A stretch of DNA of 58,376 bases from contig JAFQDE010000003.1 in NCBI GenBank assembly GCA_017416155.1, forward strand, positions 1-58,376. Reading direction: 5' to 3'. Source of the stretch: Tyzzerella sp. GTDB taxonomy: Bacteria; Bacillota; Clostridia; Lachnospirales; Lachnospiraceae. Under the pieces are notes generated by a model. That model made no database searches. It was not told the DNA's origin and worked only from the letters and a program-made list of their open reading frames with translations. Positions 23,594 through 31,750 of the stretch are shown here, one piece after another. Within the stretch, counting starts at the first letter, position 1, and the number at the start of each line of letters is the position of its first letter. The translations under genes and the position numbers were made by a program.

Positions 23594-25823
23594 GTTAACA
23601 ACATTTATTATTACATTGTGCATTTTAGTTCCGGCATTTCTGTTGGTGTCACTCTATCCAAGAGTTGGAAGGGTAATGAACGAAGAGAAGGAAAAAATTG
23701 AGAAAAAGAATCAGGAATTAGAAGAAAAGTATGGAGATGAAAGTTGGAATACAACATTTTATTTGAAAGAAAGTTTTATTAATTATGCTATGGAATCTAG
23801 CTTCTATCTTTATAGTTCAATGATTTCTGAAGAGAAGACAGAGGCAGGAGAAGAAGCGGTAGATTTTCAGATATTTGAGGAATATGGTTGGCTCAACGAT
23901 TATCATACATTTCGAGACAACGCATATTTTGAGGCGTCTTATTGGAATTCCATCGGAGAAATGAATGAGAGCAATACCGAAAATCTGCAAAACACAGATA
24001 CTCTTGGATATTTAAATATGGATTTTGATTCGAATGGCTATTTGAAAAATATTCAAATTGAAGGTGATTTGAACATTGACATGTCAAATGCACAGAATCT
24101 TTATGAAAAAGCCATGGAATCTGTTCAGAAGTTTAAAAATAATGTGGGGCATTATAATGAAAAATATGCACTGCAAGGAGAACAGGCGATGAATGCGTCT
24201 GAATACATGCCGAAAAACTTTTCAATTAAGATTACCATTGTTTCATCCAATAATTTTGTTTACACGGAAGATGAGTATATTGGATGGAGATATGATGACA
24301 GAAACGAAGTTATGCTTTTGAAAAGTGGTGCACTGTTTATTATGATTGCAGCAGCAGTTTTCGTGGCAATCATGGCGCTTGTTTTACCGTTTTTTAAAAA
24401 GCTGGAGACTGGCTGGGAGAAATGTTTCTGCGTTCCTTTTGAGATTGTACTAGTGCTGAGTGGAATGGTAGTTGCGGCTGCAATAGGAATGTTCTATTTT
24501 ATGGCCTATACTTGCGGGATGGAATATTTTCCGAATATGAAAATGCTGGATTCCCTTATTTCTGAGCGCACACAATATATCATTCTTTTAGTGCTCAATT
24601 TCTTAGGATGGACTAGTGCTTTCCTGCTAGAATATATTGTGATTGCATCGTTCAGACAATTTTTATGCAGGCCGAGGATGTATCTTCGCAATCGAGTGCT
24701 GTGCGTAAGAATATTGCGATGGACAAAAAGAAAATGTGTGAGAATCTATGATTATGTAACACATATTGATTTTAATGAGAAACGAAATAAAACGATTCTT
24801 AAAATCACACTTTTGAACTTGGCTTTATTATTTGTTATTTACAGTTTGATATTTTGGGTGTTTGCTCTTATCGTTGGGATTTATTTGTTTATTTTTGATG
24901 AAATGTTTCTCATTTGGCTAATTGGTACCTTAATGCTTGTGGGATATTCTGTTGTGCTTTATATTGTGCTATTGAAATGTAGTGCGAGAATTCAAAAACA
25001 ATATCAAAGTATTCTATATGCGACTGAGCAAATGGCAGAGGGCAATCTCAAAATTTCTCTAGAAGAAGACCTCGGTGTATTTCAGCCAATTGGTGATTCT
25101 CTGAACGAAGTGCAAAAAGGTTTTGAGAAGGCGGTTGTGGAAGAGGCGAAGAGCCAGAATATGAAGACAGAACTTATCACCAATGTTTCTCATGATCTTA
25201 AGACACCACTTACTGCGATTATCACCTATGTGGATTTGCTAAAGAAAGAGGATATTACGGAGGAAGAGAGAAAGTCCTATGTGCAGACATTGGATCAGAA
25301 ATCACAGCGACTAAGGGTTCTCATTGAGGATTTGTTTGAAGTGAGCAAGGCACATTCCGGCAATGTTACCATGAACTTTATGGATGTGGATATTGTAAAC
25401 CTTATGAAACAGGTCCGCATGGAGATGGAAGACCAGATAGAAGCAAGCAATCTTACTTTCCGATTCAACCTGCCGGAGGAGAAGATTATCCTCTCGTTGG
25501 ATGGACAGAGGACATATCGTATATTTGAGAATCTTCTAAGTAATGCACTCAAATATGCGATGCCGCATTCAAGAGTGTATGTGGATATTCTGCAGAATAC
25601 CGAAGAAGTCAAAGTGGTGTTCAGAAACATTTCGGCACAGGAATTAGGCTATGAACCGGACCGTTTGACAGAGCGATTTGTAAGAGGAGACGCCTCGAGA
25701 AATTCTGAAGGAAGCGGACTTGGTCTTGCCATTGCAAAGAGTTTTACAGAATTACAAAATGGAAAAATGAATATTGAAGTGGATGGCGATTTGTTCAAAG
25801 TAACACTTATTTGGACAAAATAA
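23565..25823 (+). CDS. Large multi-pass sensor histidine kinase
   Basis: A 752-residue kinase. A membrane helix (~10-28) precedes a large external domain (~30-250), followed by several helices (ALFIMIAAAVFVAIMALVLPF, IVLVLSGMVVAAAIGMFYFM, and pairs near ~350 and ~430-480). A HAMP-like linker (ATEQMAEGNLKISLEEDLG), a DHp domain with the phosphorylated His in NVSHDLKTPLTAI, and the ATPase motifs NLLSNALKYA and NSEGSGLGLAIAKSF follow. It starts at TTG 23565 within the regulator gene. The mix of one external domain and several late helices is unusual; some such kinases sense cell-wall antibiotics, but the ligand is unknown. Confidence 0.88.
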   Translation: MDTKLKKSHKLTTFIITLCILVPAFLLVSLYPRVGRVMNEEKEKIEKKNQELEEKYGDESWNTTFYLKESFINYAMESSFYLYSSMISEEKTEAGEEAVDFQIFEEYGWLNDYHTFRDNAYFEASYWNSIGEMNESNTENLQNTDTLGYLNMDFDSNGYLKNIQIEGDLNIDMSNAQNLYEKAMESVQKFKNNVGHYNEKYALQGEQAMNASEYMPKNFSIKITIVSSNNFVYTEDEYIGWRYDDRNEVMLLKSGALFIMIAAAVFVAIMALVLPFFKKLETGWEKCFCVPFEIVLVLSGMVVAAAIGMFYFMAYTCGMEYFPNMKMLDSLISERTQYIILLVLNFLGWTSAFLLEYIVIASFRQFLCRPRMYLRNRVLCVRILRWTKRKCVRIYDYVTHIDFNEKRNKTILKITLLNLALLFVIYSLIFWVFALIVGIYLFIFDEMFLIWLIGTLMLVGYSVVLYIVLLKCSARIQKQYQSILYATEQMAEGNLKISLEEDLGVFQPIGDSLNEVQKGFEKAVVEEAKSQNMKTELITNVSHDLKTPLTAIITYVDLLKKEDITEEERKSYVQTLDQKSQRLRVLIEDLFEVSKAHSGNVTMNFMDVDIVNLMKQVRMEMEDQIEASNLTFRFNLPEEKIILSLDGQRTYRIFENLLSNALKYAMPHSRVYVDILQNTEEVKVVFRNISAQELGYEPDRLTERFVRGDASRNSEGSGLGLAIAKSFTELQNGKMNIEVDGDLFKVTLIWTK

Positions 25824-25845
25824 TGTAAAGGCCACAAGATGAAAA

Positions 25846-25903
25846 AGGGTGCGAGAATCGTGTCGAAATAAGGAGAACGATTAAACTTGCACCCTGTTCT
25901 TTT
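25846..25903 (+). terminator. Weak terminator-like hairpin after the kinase gene
   Basis: AGGGTGC (25846-25852) pairs with GCACCCT (25889-25895) over a long loop with an inner ATCGT/ACGAT pair, followed by GTTCTTTT. The 0A box and the -35 box of the spo0A promoter lie within it. Confidence 0.35.
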
Positions 25904-25916
25904 ATGCGCGTATAAT
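25861..25916 (+). promoter_or_regulatory. spo0A promoter with a 0A box
   Basis: TTGCAC (25887-25892), an 18-nt spacer and a perfect TATAAT (25911-25916) give a sigma-A-type promoter. TGTCGAA, the Spo0A binding consensus, stands at 25861-25867, about 20 nt upstream of the -35 box, which suggests autoregulation as known for spo0A. Confidence 0.6.
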
Positions 25917-25965
25917 GGTCGAGAGAGGTCAGAATATGTAAGAGTTATTTTAAAAGGAGGATGAG

Positions 25966-26757
25966 ATGGCGCACTTAGATGTGGCAATTGGGGATGATAA
26001 TGAGCGGATTTTGGAGATTTTAGGAGAACTAGTAAATAATGACAAAGATCTAACACTTGTTGGGAAAGCAAACAATGGTGAGGATATGTATCAGATCATT
26101 AAGAATAAGCAACCCGATGTTGTTTTGTTAGATTTAATCATGCCGAAGATGGATGGATTAAGCGTGATGGATGAAGTCGCAAAGAATAAAAATCTCAAGA
26201 AAGCCCCACAATTTATTGTTATCACTGCGGTTGGACAAGAAAAGATTACAGAAGATGCATTCCGTAAAGGAGCAAGTTACTACATAATGAAACCATTTCA
26301 GAATGAGACGGTTATAAACAGAATCAAATTAATCAGACAAGAAGTACAACAGGATAATTATCAATTAGGAAACACAGTGATAAACGTGCACGAAGCGCCA
26401 GAAGAAAATTTAGAGGATAGAGTAACGGACATGATTCACGAAATAGGAATACCTGCTCATATCAAGGGTTATCATTATCTAAGAGATGCCATAATGATGG
26501 CCGTAGAGGATATGGATGTTCTGAATGCAATTACTAAGATTATGTATCCGGAAGTAGCCAAGAAAAATCACACCACCTCGAGCCGTGTGGAGCGTGCTAT
26601 TCGACATGCAATTGAGGTTGCGTGGAACAGAGGAAAAGTTGATGTTTTGGACAGGCTGTTCGGATATACTGTGAGTAATGGCAAAGGCAAACCGACGAAC
26701 TCAGAATTTATTGCACTCATAGCAGATACAATTCGTTTAAACCAAAAACGGAGATAA
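25966..26757 (+). CDS. spo0A: Sporulation master regulator Spo0A
   Basis: A 263-residue response regulator that switches cells into sporulation. The receiver domain has [12 protein letters not shown], the phospho-acceptor in [13 protein letters not shown] (Asp56) and the Lys of YYIMKPF. The output domain carries [19 protein letters not shown] and the recognition-helix region [21 protein letters not shown], diagnostic of Spo0A. AAGGAGG lies 7 nt before the ATG. In most Bacilli and Clostridia it follows spoIVB directly; here 14.7 kb intervenes. No other phosphorelay gene is close. Confidence 0.96.
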   Translation: MAHLDVAIGDDNERILEILGELVNNDKDLTLVGKANNGEDMYQIIKNKQPDVVLLDLIMPKMDGLSVMDEVAKNKNLKKAPQFIVITAVGQEKITEDAFRKGASYYIMKPFQNETVINRIKLIRQEVQQDNYQLGNTVINVHEAPEENLEDRVTDMIHEIGIPAHIKGYHYLRDAIMMAVEDMDVLNAITKIMYPEVAKKNHTTSSRVERAIRHAIEVAWNRGKVDVLDRLFGYTVSNGKGKPTNSEFIALIADTIRLNQKRR

Positions 26758-26761
26758 ATTC

Positions 26762-26790
26762 TTGACCATCTGCCCGGCAATGAGTATAAT
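26762..26790 (+). promoter_or_regulatory. glgA promoter
   Basis: TTGACC (26762-26767), a 17-nt spacer and a perfect TATAAT (26785-26790), close behind the spo0A stop. This makes glgA its own transcription unit. Confidence 0.65.
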
Positions 26791-26821
26791 AAAAAAGAGT
26801 ATTTTATATGGAGGACATGAT

Positions 26822-28261
26822 ATGAAGAACATACTGTTTGCTGCATCAGAAGCTGTACCATTTATTAAAACAGGTGGATTGGCAGATGTTGTGGGTTCAT
26901 TGCCAAAGAATTTTAACAAAGAAGAATTTGATGTACGAGTGATTTTGCCAAAATATGCATGCATCAAGCAAGATTGGGCAGATAAATTAGAATATGTAAC
27001 GAACTTTTCCATGGAATATAATTGGAAAAGCCGTTACGTTGGTATTTTTAAATATGAATTAGATGGAATTACATATTATTTCATCGACAATGAAGAATAT
27101 TTTAAGGTGGACAAGCCTTATTCCAGTGATGGACGTTGGGATATTGAGAGATTTGCATATTTCTCAAAAGCAGTGTTAAGTGCACTTCCAGTGATTGATT
27201 TCAGACCAGATATTATCCACTGTCATGACTGGCAGACAGGTTTGATTCCGGTATACTTGGATTACTTCCATTTCTTCTCTGAGTACTACTGTGGGATCAA
27301 AACGATGATGACAATTCACAATCTGAAATTCCAGGGGACATATGGAACAGCTGAAGTTCGCAATTTAACCGGACTTCCGGATTATTATTTTACGCATGAT
27401 AAATTGGAAGCATATAATGATGCCAATCTTTTAAAGGGAGGTATTGTGTATGCCAACAGAGTCACTACCGTTAGTAATACTTATGCGAACGAGATTAAGA
27501 TGCCGTTCTATGGCGAGCGTCTTGACGGACTTATGAACGCACGCAGTGCTGAACTCTCAGGTATTGTAAATGGTATTGACTATGACGAGTATAATCCGGA
27601 GACCGATGCATTCCTTGCACGAAATTATTCAGTAGAGAATTTCCGCAAAGAAAAGGTAAAAAATAAAGTTGCACTTCAGGAAGAACTTGGCTTACCTGTA
27701 AATCCTAAAACGATGATGATAGGTGTGGTTTCCAGATTAACAGACCAGAAAGGTTTTGATTTGGTTGCGCATGTCATGGACGAGTTGTGCCAGGATGATA
27801 TTCAAATGGTTGTGCTTGGAACCGGAGATGAAAAGTATGAGAATATGTTCCGTCACTTTGCATGGAAATATCCGGAGAAAGTATCTGCAAACATTTACTA
27901 TTCAGAGGCTATGTCCCATAAGATATATGGTTCCTGCGATGCATTCTTAATGCCATCACTGTTTGAGCCATGCGGACTCAGCCAACTGATGAGTCTTCGC
28001 TTTGGAACACTTCCGATTGTGCGTGAGACAGGTGGACTGAAGGATACGGTAGAACCATACAATGAGTATGAGAAGACCGGAACAGGATTTAGCTTTGCTA
28101 ACTACAACGCACATGAGATGATGTATACTGTCCGTTATGCGGAAGCAATATACTATAGTAAGAAACGCGACTGGAATAAGATTGTAGAGCGTGCCATGAC
28201 ACAAGATTTCTCATGGAAGACATCAGCAAAACAATATGAAGAATTATATAAGAACTTATAG
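26822..28261 (+). CDS. glgA: Glycogen synthase (ADP-glucose, GT5)
   Basis: A 479-residue bacterial starch/glycogen synthase that transfers glucose from ADP-glucose to alpha-1,4-glucan. The N-terminal KTGGLADVVGSLP binds ADP-glucose, and the C-terminal half has GVVSRLTDQKGFDL, FLMPSLFEPCGLSQLMS and LRFGTLPIVRETGGL. I chose ATG 26822, which has GGAGG 8 nt upstream; the frame is open to 26762 but that is the promoter. No other glg genes are present nearby. Confidence 0.95.
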   Translation: MKNILFAASEAVPFIKTGGLADVVGSLPKNFNKEEFDVRVILPKYACIKQDWADKLEYVTNFSMEYNWKSRYVGIFKYELDGITYYFIDNEEYFKVDKPYSSDGRWDIERFAYFSKAVLSALPVIDFRPDIIHCHDWQTGLIPVYLDYFHFFSEYYCGIKTMMTIHNLKFQGTYGTAEVRNLTGLPDYYFTHDKLEAYNDANLLKGGIVYANRVTTVSNTYANEIKMPFYGERLDGLMNARSAELSGIVNGIDYDEYNPETDAFLARNYSVENFRKEKVKNKVALQEELGLPVNPKTMMIGVVSRLTDQKGFDLVAHVMDELCQDDIQMVVLGTGDEKYENMFRHFAWKYPEKVSANIYYSEAMSHKIYGSCDAFLMPSLFEPCGLSQLMSLRFGTLPIVRETGGLKDTVEPYNEYEKTGTGFSFANYNAHEMMYTVRYAEAIYYSKKRDWNKIVERAMTQDFSWKTSAKQYEELYKNL

Positions 28262-28290
28262 CAAGTATGCCTCCGCAAGGGGGCTATTTG
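28261..28290 (+). terminator. Hairpin between glgA and metF
   Basis: GCAA-TA-GCCTCC (from 28261) pairs with GGGGGC-TA-TTGC around a GCAA loop, with mismatches. No T-run follows, so it may only partly terminate. Confidence 0.4.
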
Positions 28291-28309
28291 CATTACAGGA
28301 GTGATGAAC

Positions 28310-29176
28310 ATGAAGATAAAAGACAGATTGACAGATGGGAAAGTACATATATCTTTTGAGGTGTTTCCGCCAAAGACAGATGCAAAATTTGAGAGCGTAC
28401 TGCATGCAGTTGATGAGATTGCGAAGTTGGCACCATCCTTTATCAGTGTGACATACGGTGCGGGCGGTGGAACCAGTAAGAATACCGTGAAGATTGCATC
28501 TCATATTCAGAATGATCTGGGTGTAGATAGCATTGCACATTTAACATGTGTGTCTTCTACGAAGGAAGAGGTTCGTCAGAGAGTACATGAAATGAGAGAA
28601 AGCGGAATTCAAAATATTTTGGCACTACGTGGAGATATTCCGGCGGAGTCAGAGTTTCCAATTCCTAACCAATATAAATACGCGTATGAACTGATAGAAG
28701 ATATCAAGTCACAGGGCGATTTTTGTGTAGGTGCAGCCTGTTATCCGGAAGGACATGTAGAGTGTGAACATAAAGAGGATGACATTGCACATTTAAAACA
28801 AAAGGTAGATTGTGGTGTGGATTTTCTCACCACCCAGATGTTTTTTGATAATTCTGTGTTTTATAATTTCCTTTATCGTATTCGTGAAAAAGGAATTATC
28901 GTTCCGGTGTTGCCAGGTATTATGCCAGTGACAAACGGAAAACAGATAGCAAGAAGTTGCCAACTTTCAGGGGCTGTATTACCATCTAGATTCCGTGCAA
29001 TTGTAGACCACTTTGGCGACAACCCGAAAGCAATGCAACAGGCTGGAATTGTCTATGCAACAGACCAGATTATAGATTTGATTGCAAATGGAATTCAAAA
29101 TATCCATGTGTATTCTATGAATAAACCGGAAGTTGCAGCGGCAATTATGTCGAATCTTTCAGAGATTGCGAAATAG
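28310..29176 (+). CDS. metF: Methylenetetrahydrofolate reductase
   Basis: A 288-residue flavoprotein that reduces 5,10-methylene-THF to 5-methyl-THF. It contains the family start ISFEVFPPKTD (with the catalytic Glu), TYGAGGGTSKNTV, NILALRGDIP (Asp of the flavin site) and YPEGHVECEH. ATG 28310 lies 8 nt after AGGAG; a GTG at 28301 overlaps that site. It is followed after 24 nt by metH, the consumer of its product. No metV gene, the partner in some acetogens, is seen. Confidence 0.94.
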   Translation: MKIKDRLTDGKVHISFEVFPPKTDAKFESVLHAVDEIAKLAPSFISVTYGAGGGTSKNTVKIASHIQNDLGVDSIAHLTCVSSTKEEVRQRVHEMRESGIQNILALRGDIPAESEFPIPNQYKYAYELIEDIKSQGDFCVGAACYPEGHVECEHKEDDIAHLKQKVDCGVDFLTTQMFFDNSVFYNFLYRIREKGIIVPVLPGIMPVTNGKQIARSCQLSGAVLPSRFRAIVDHFGDNPKAMQQAGIVYATDQIIDLIANGIQNIHVYSMNKPEVAAAIMSNLSEIAK

Positions 29177-29200
29177 TCAGGGTGTAAGAAGGAGCAAAAT

Positions 29201-31570
29201 ATGTTGCAAGAAAAATTGGGTAAAGAATTATTGTTTTTCGATGGGGGTATGGGAACCCTACTTCAAAGAGAGGGACTTAAACCGGGAGAACTGCCGGAGA
29301 ACTGGAATATAGAGAAGAAAGATGTGATACGAAGCATTCATCGCAGTTACTATGAGGCGGGAAGTAATATTCTGCTCACTAATACCTTTGGCGCAAATGC
29401 TGTCAAATATCACGACCAATTATATTCGCTCAAAGAGATTGTAGATGCTGCAGTTGAAAATGTGAGAAGTGTGGCGAAGAATGCAGTAGTAGCACTAGAT
29501 ATCGGACCAACGGGAAAACTGTTAAAACCGATGGGTGACTTAGGCTTCGAGGAAGCATACGAAGCATTTAAAGAGGTTATGCTATACGGTGCACAGGCAG
29601 GCGTGGACCTCATTCATATTGAGACCATGAGTGACACGTATGAAGTTAAGGCTGCGGTGTTGGCCGCGAAAGAAAATACGGATTTACCTGTATTTGCAAC
29701 ATTAATATTCGATGAGCGAGGAAAACTCCTGACAGGAGGAGATGTGCCGTCTGTAGTTGCACTTTTAGAGGGACTTCGCGTGGACGCTCTCGGCATTAAC
29801 TGTGGCATGGGACCTGAGCAGATGCTTCCGATTTTGAAGGAGATTGCAAAGTATACATCTTTGCCAATTATAGTAAAACCGAATGCAGGTTTACCAAAGC
29901 AGAGAGATGGGCAGACTTATTATGATGTTACACCGGAAAAGTTTGCAACAGCGCTTACTGAGATTGTTAGAAATGGTGCCTGTGTAGTGGGTGGATGTTG
30001 CGGTACTACACCGGAACATATACGTGCGATGGTGGAAGCCTGCAAGAACATGAACATTGTGAAGCCGACTTATAAGTCTAAAACACTGGTGACTTCTTAT
30101 GGAAAAACAGTGGAAATCGGTGATATGCCGGTGGTAATTGGTGAGCGTATTAATCCGACAGGAAAAAGTAAATTTAAGCAAGCGCTCAAAGAACACAATA
30201 TAGACTATATTTTGAAAGAAGCTTTAACCCAACAGGATAAGGGCGCGCATATTTTAGATGTAAATGTGGGACTTCCGGATATTGATGAGGTTTCCATGAT
30301 GAAGGAGGCAGTGACTGAGATTCAGGGAATCACGAACCTGCCGCTACAGATTGATACAGTAAATGTCAAGGCTTTAGAGACTGCAATGCGCATTTACAAT
30401 GGAAAACCGATGGTTAATTCCGTGAATGGTAAGCAAGAATCTATGGATGCGATATTCCCATTGGTGAAGAAATATGGTGGAGTAGTCGTTGGATTAACCT
30501 TGGATGAAAATGGTATTCCGGAAACGGCAGAAGGGAGAGTCTTCATCGCAGGGAAAATTATTGAAGAGGCCAAGAAATATGGAATCGACAAGAAGGATAT
30601 TGTAATAGATGTTCTGACACTGACCATCAGTTCCGAACCAGAGAGTGCAAAGATTACACTGGATGCGCTTCATACTGTAAAAGAAACTTATGGTGTAGGA
30701 ACGGTGCTAGGAGTCTCCAATATTTCCTTCGGACTTCCAAACCGTCCGATTGTGAATTCGCATTTCTACACAATGGCAATGCAAAATGGACTCAGTGCTG
30801 GAATTGTTAACCCATCATCAGATGCGATGATGCAGGCATATTATTCATATTGTGCACTGATGGGGTATGATAAGAATTGCCAGGCCTATATTGAGCAATG
30901 TGGTCAACAGGTAGAGATTAAAACAGTTGCTCAGATATCCGGAAACATGGACCTGCAAACTGTAATTGAAAAAGGACTCAAAGAAGAGGCGCATGCTCTT
31001 GCAAAAGAATTGGTACAGAATCAAAAACCATTGGATATTATTCAAGAATATCTCATCCCGGCACTTGATAATGTTGGAAAAGGTTTTGAGAAAGGGATAG
31101 TGTTTTTGCCACAGCTCCTTATGAGTGCCGAAGCAGCCAAGCAGGCATTTGAGGTGCTGAAGGAGAATATGGCATCAGAAGGTGAACAAGTTATAAAAAA
31201 AGAAAAGATTGTTCTTGCAACTGTAAAGGGCGATATTCATGATATTGGCAAAAATATAGTCAAGGTGTTGCTGCAGAACTATAGCTTTGATGTGATTGAT
31301 TTGGGAAAAGATGTCTCAGCAGAACGCATTGTGGATACCGTGCTGAAACAGAATGTGCAACTGGTAGGTTTAAGCGCACTGATGACAACTACTGTTGTGA
31401 GTATGGAAGAATGTATCAAACTTCTTCGTGAAAAGGCACCGAATTGCAAGGTGATGGTCGGAGGCGCTGTACTGAATCAGGAGTATGCAGATATGATTGG
31501 CGCAGATTTCTATGGAAAAGATGCAATGCAGAGCGTATATTATGCGCAGAAAGTATTTGCAGGAGCATAG
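29201..31570 (+). CDS. metH: Cobalamin-dependent methionine synthase, short form
   Basis: A 789-residue B12 enzyme that moves a methyl group from 5-methyl-THF to homocysteine. Homocysteine domain ~1-290 (FDGGMGTLLQREG, with Zn ligands in GINCG and GGCCGTTPEHIR), pterin domain ~310-560 (VIGERINPTGKSKFK, DVNVG), and a B12 cap and Rossmann domain ~590-789 with GDIHDIGKNIVKV, whose His binds cobalt. It lacks the ~330-residue reactivation domain of E. coli MetH, as in many anaerobes, so reactivation needs another protein. The B12 riboswitch locus at 20088 may supply its cofactor. Confidence 0.94.
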   Translation: MLQEKLGKELLFFDGGMGTLLQREGLKPGELPENWNIEKKDVIRSIHRSYYEAGSNILLTNTFGANAVKYHDQLYSLKEIVDAAVENVRSVAKNAVVALDIGPTGKLLKPMGDLGFEEAYEAFKEVMLYGAQAGVDLIHIETMSDTYEVKAAVLAAKENTDLPVFATLIFDERGKLLTGGDVPSVVALLEGLRVDALGINCGMGPEQMLPILKEIAKYTSLPIIVKPNAGLPKQRDGQTYYDVTPEKFATALTEIVRNGACVVGGCCGTTPEHIRAMVEACKNMNIVKPTYKSKTLVTSYGKTVEIGDMPVVIGERINPTGKSKFKQALKEHNIDYILKEALTQQDKGAHILDVNVGLPDIDEVSMMKEAVTEIQGITNLPLQIDTVNVKALETAMRIYNGKPMVNSVNGKQESMDAIFPLVKKYGGVVVGLTLDENGIPETAEGRVFIAGKIIEEAKKYGIDKKDIVIDVLTLTISSEPESAKITLDALHTVKETYGVGTVLGVSNISFGLPNRPIVNSHFYTMAMQNGLSAGIVNPSSDAMMQAYYSYCALMGYDKNCQAYIEQCGQQVEIKTVAQISGNMDLQTVIEKGLKEEAHALAKELVQNQKPLDIIQEYLIPALDNVGKGFEKGIVFLPQLLMSAEAAKQAFEVLKENMASEGEQVIKKEKIVLATVKGDIHDIGKNIVKVLLQNYSFDVIDLGKDVSAERIVDTVLKQNVQLVGLSALMTTTVVSMEECIKLLREKAPNCKVMVGGAVLNQEYADMIGADFYGKDAMQSVYYAQKVFAGA

Positions 31571-31626
31571 AACTTGTGTTAAAATATTTTGGAATGTTTG
31601 TTTAAGAAATAGTAGGAGGTAATAAG

Positions 31627-31749
31627 ATGTTTCTGGCAACATTGATTGAAACCTTGATTAAAATGGTAATCATTGGAGCAGCTGCTTTTGGTGGCATAAT
31701 GCTCGGAAGATATTTACGCAAGAAAAAAGATGAAAAGGATGTAGAGTAA
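31627..31749 (+). CDS. Small single-pass membrane protein before alaS
   Basis: A 40-residue protein: a hydrophobic helix (ATLIETLIKMVIIGAAAFGGIMLG, ~4-27, given here as two parts LIETLIKMVII and GAAAFGGIMLG) followed by a basic tail RYLRKKKDEKDVE. The AGGAGG site (31614-31619) lies 7 nt before ATG 31627. The alaS start follows its stop by one base, so translation is probably coupled. I recognise no family; it may be a small membrane-bound accessory protein. Confidence 0.7.
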   Translation: MFLATLIETLIKMVIIGAAAFGGIMLGRYLRKKKDEKDVE

Positions 31750-31750
31750 A

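Noticed and set aside
28261-28309. SAM or cobalamin riboswitch before metF-metH
   Set aside because: Only 48 nt separate glgA and metF, and they hold just a small hairpin.
31571-31750. T-box leader for alaS
   Set aside because: The gap holds a small gene, and no T-box sequence or specifier stem is seen.
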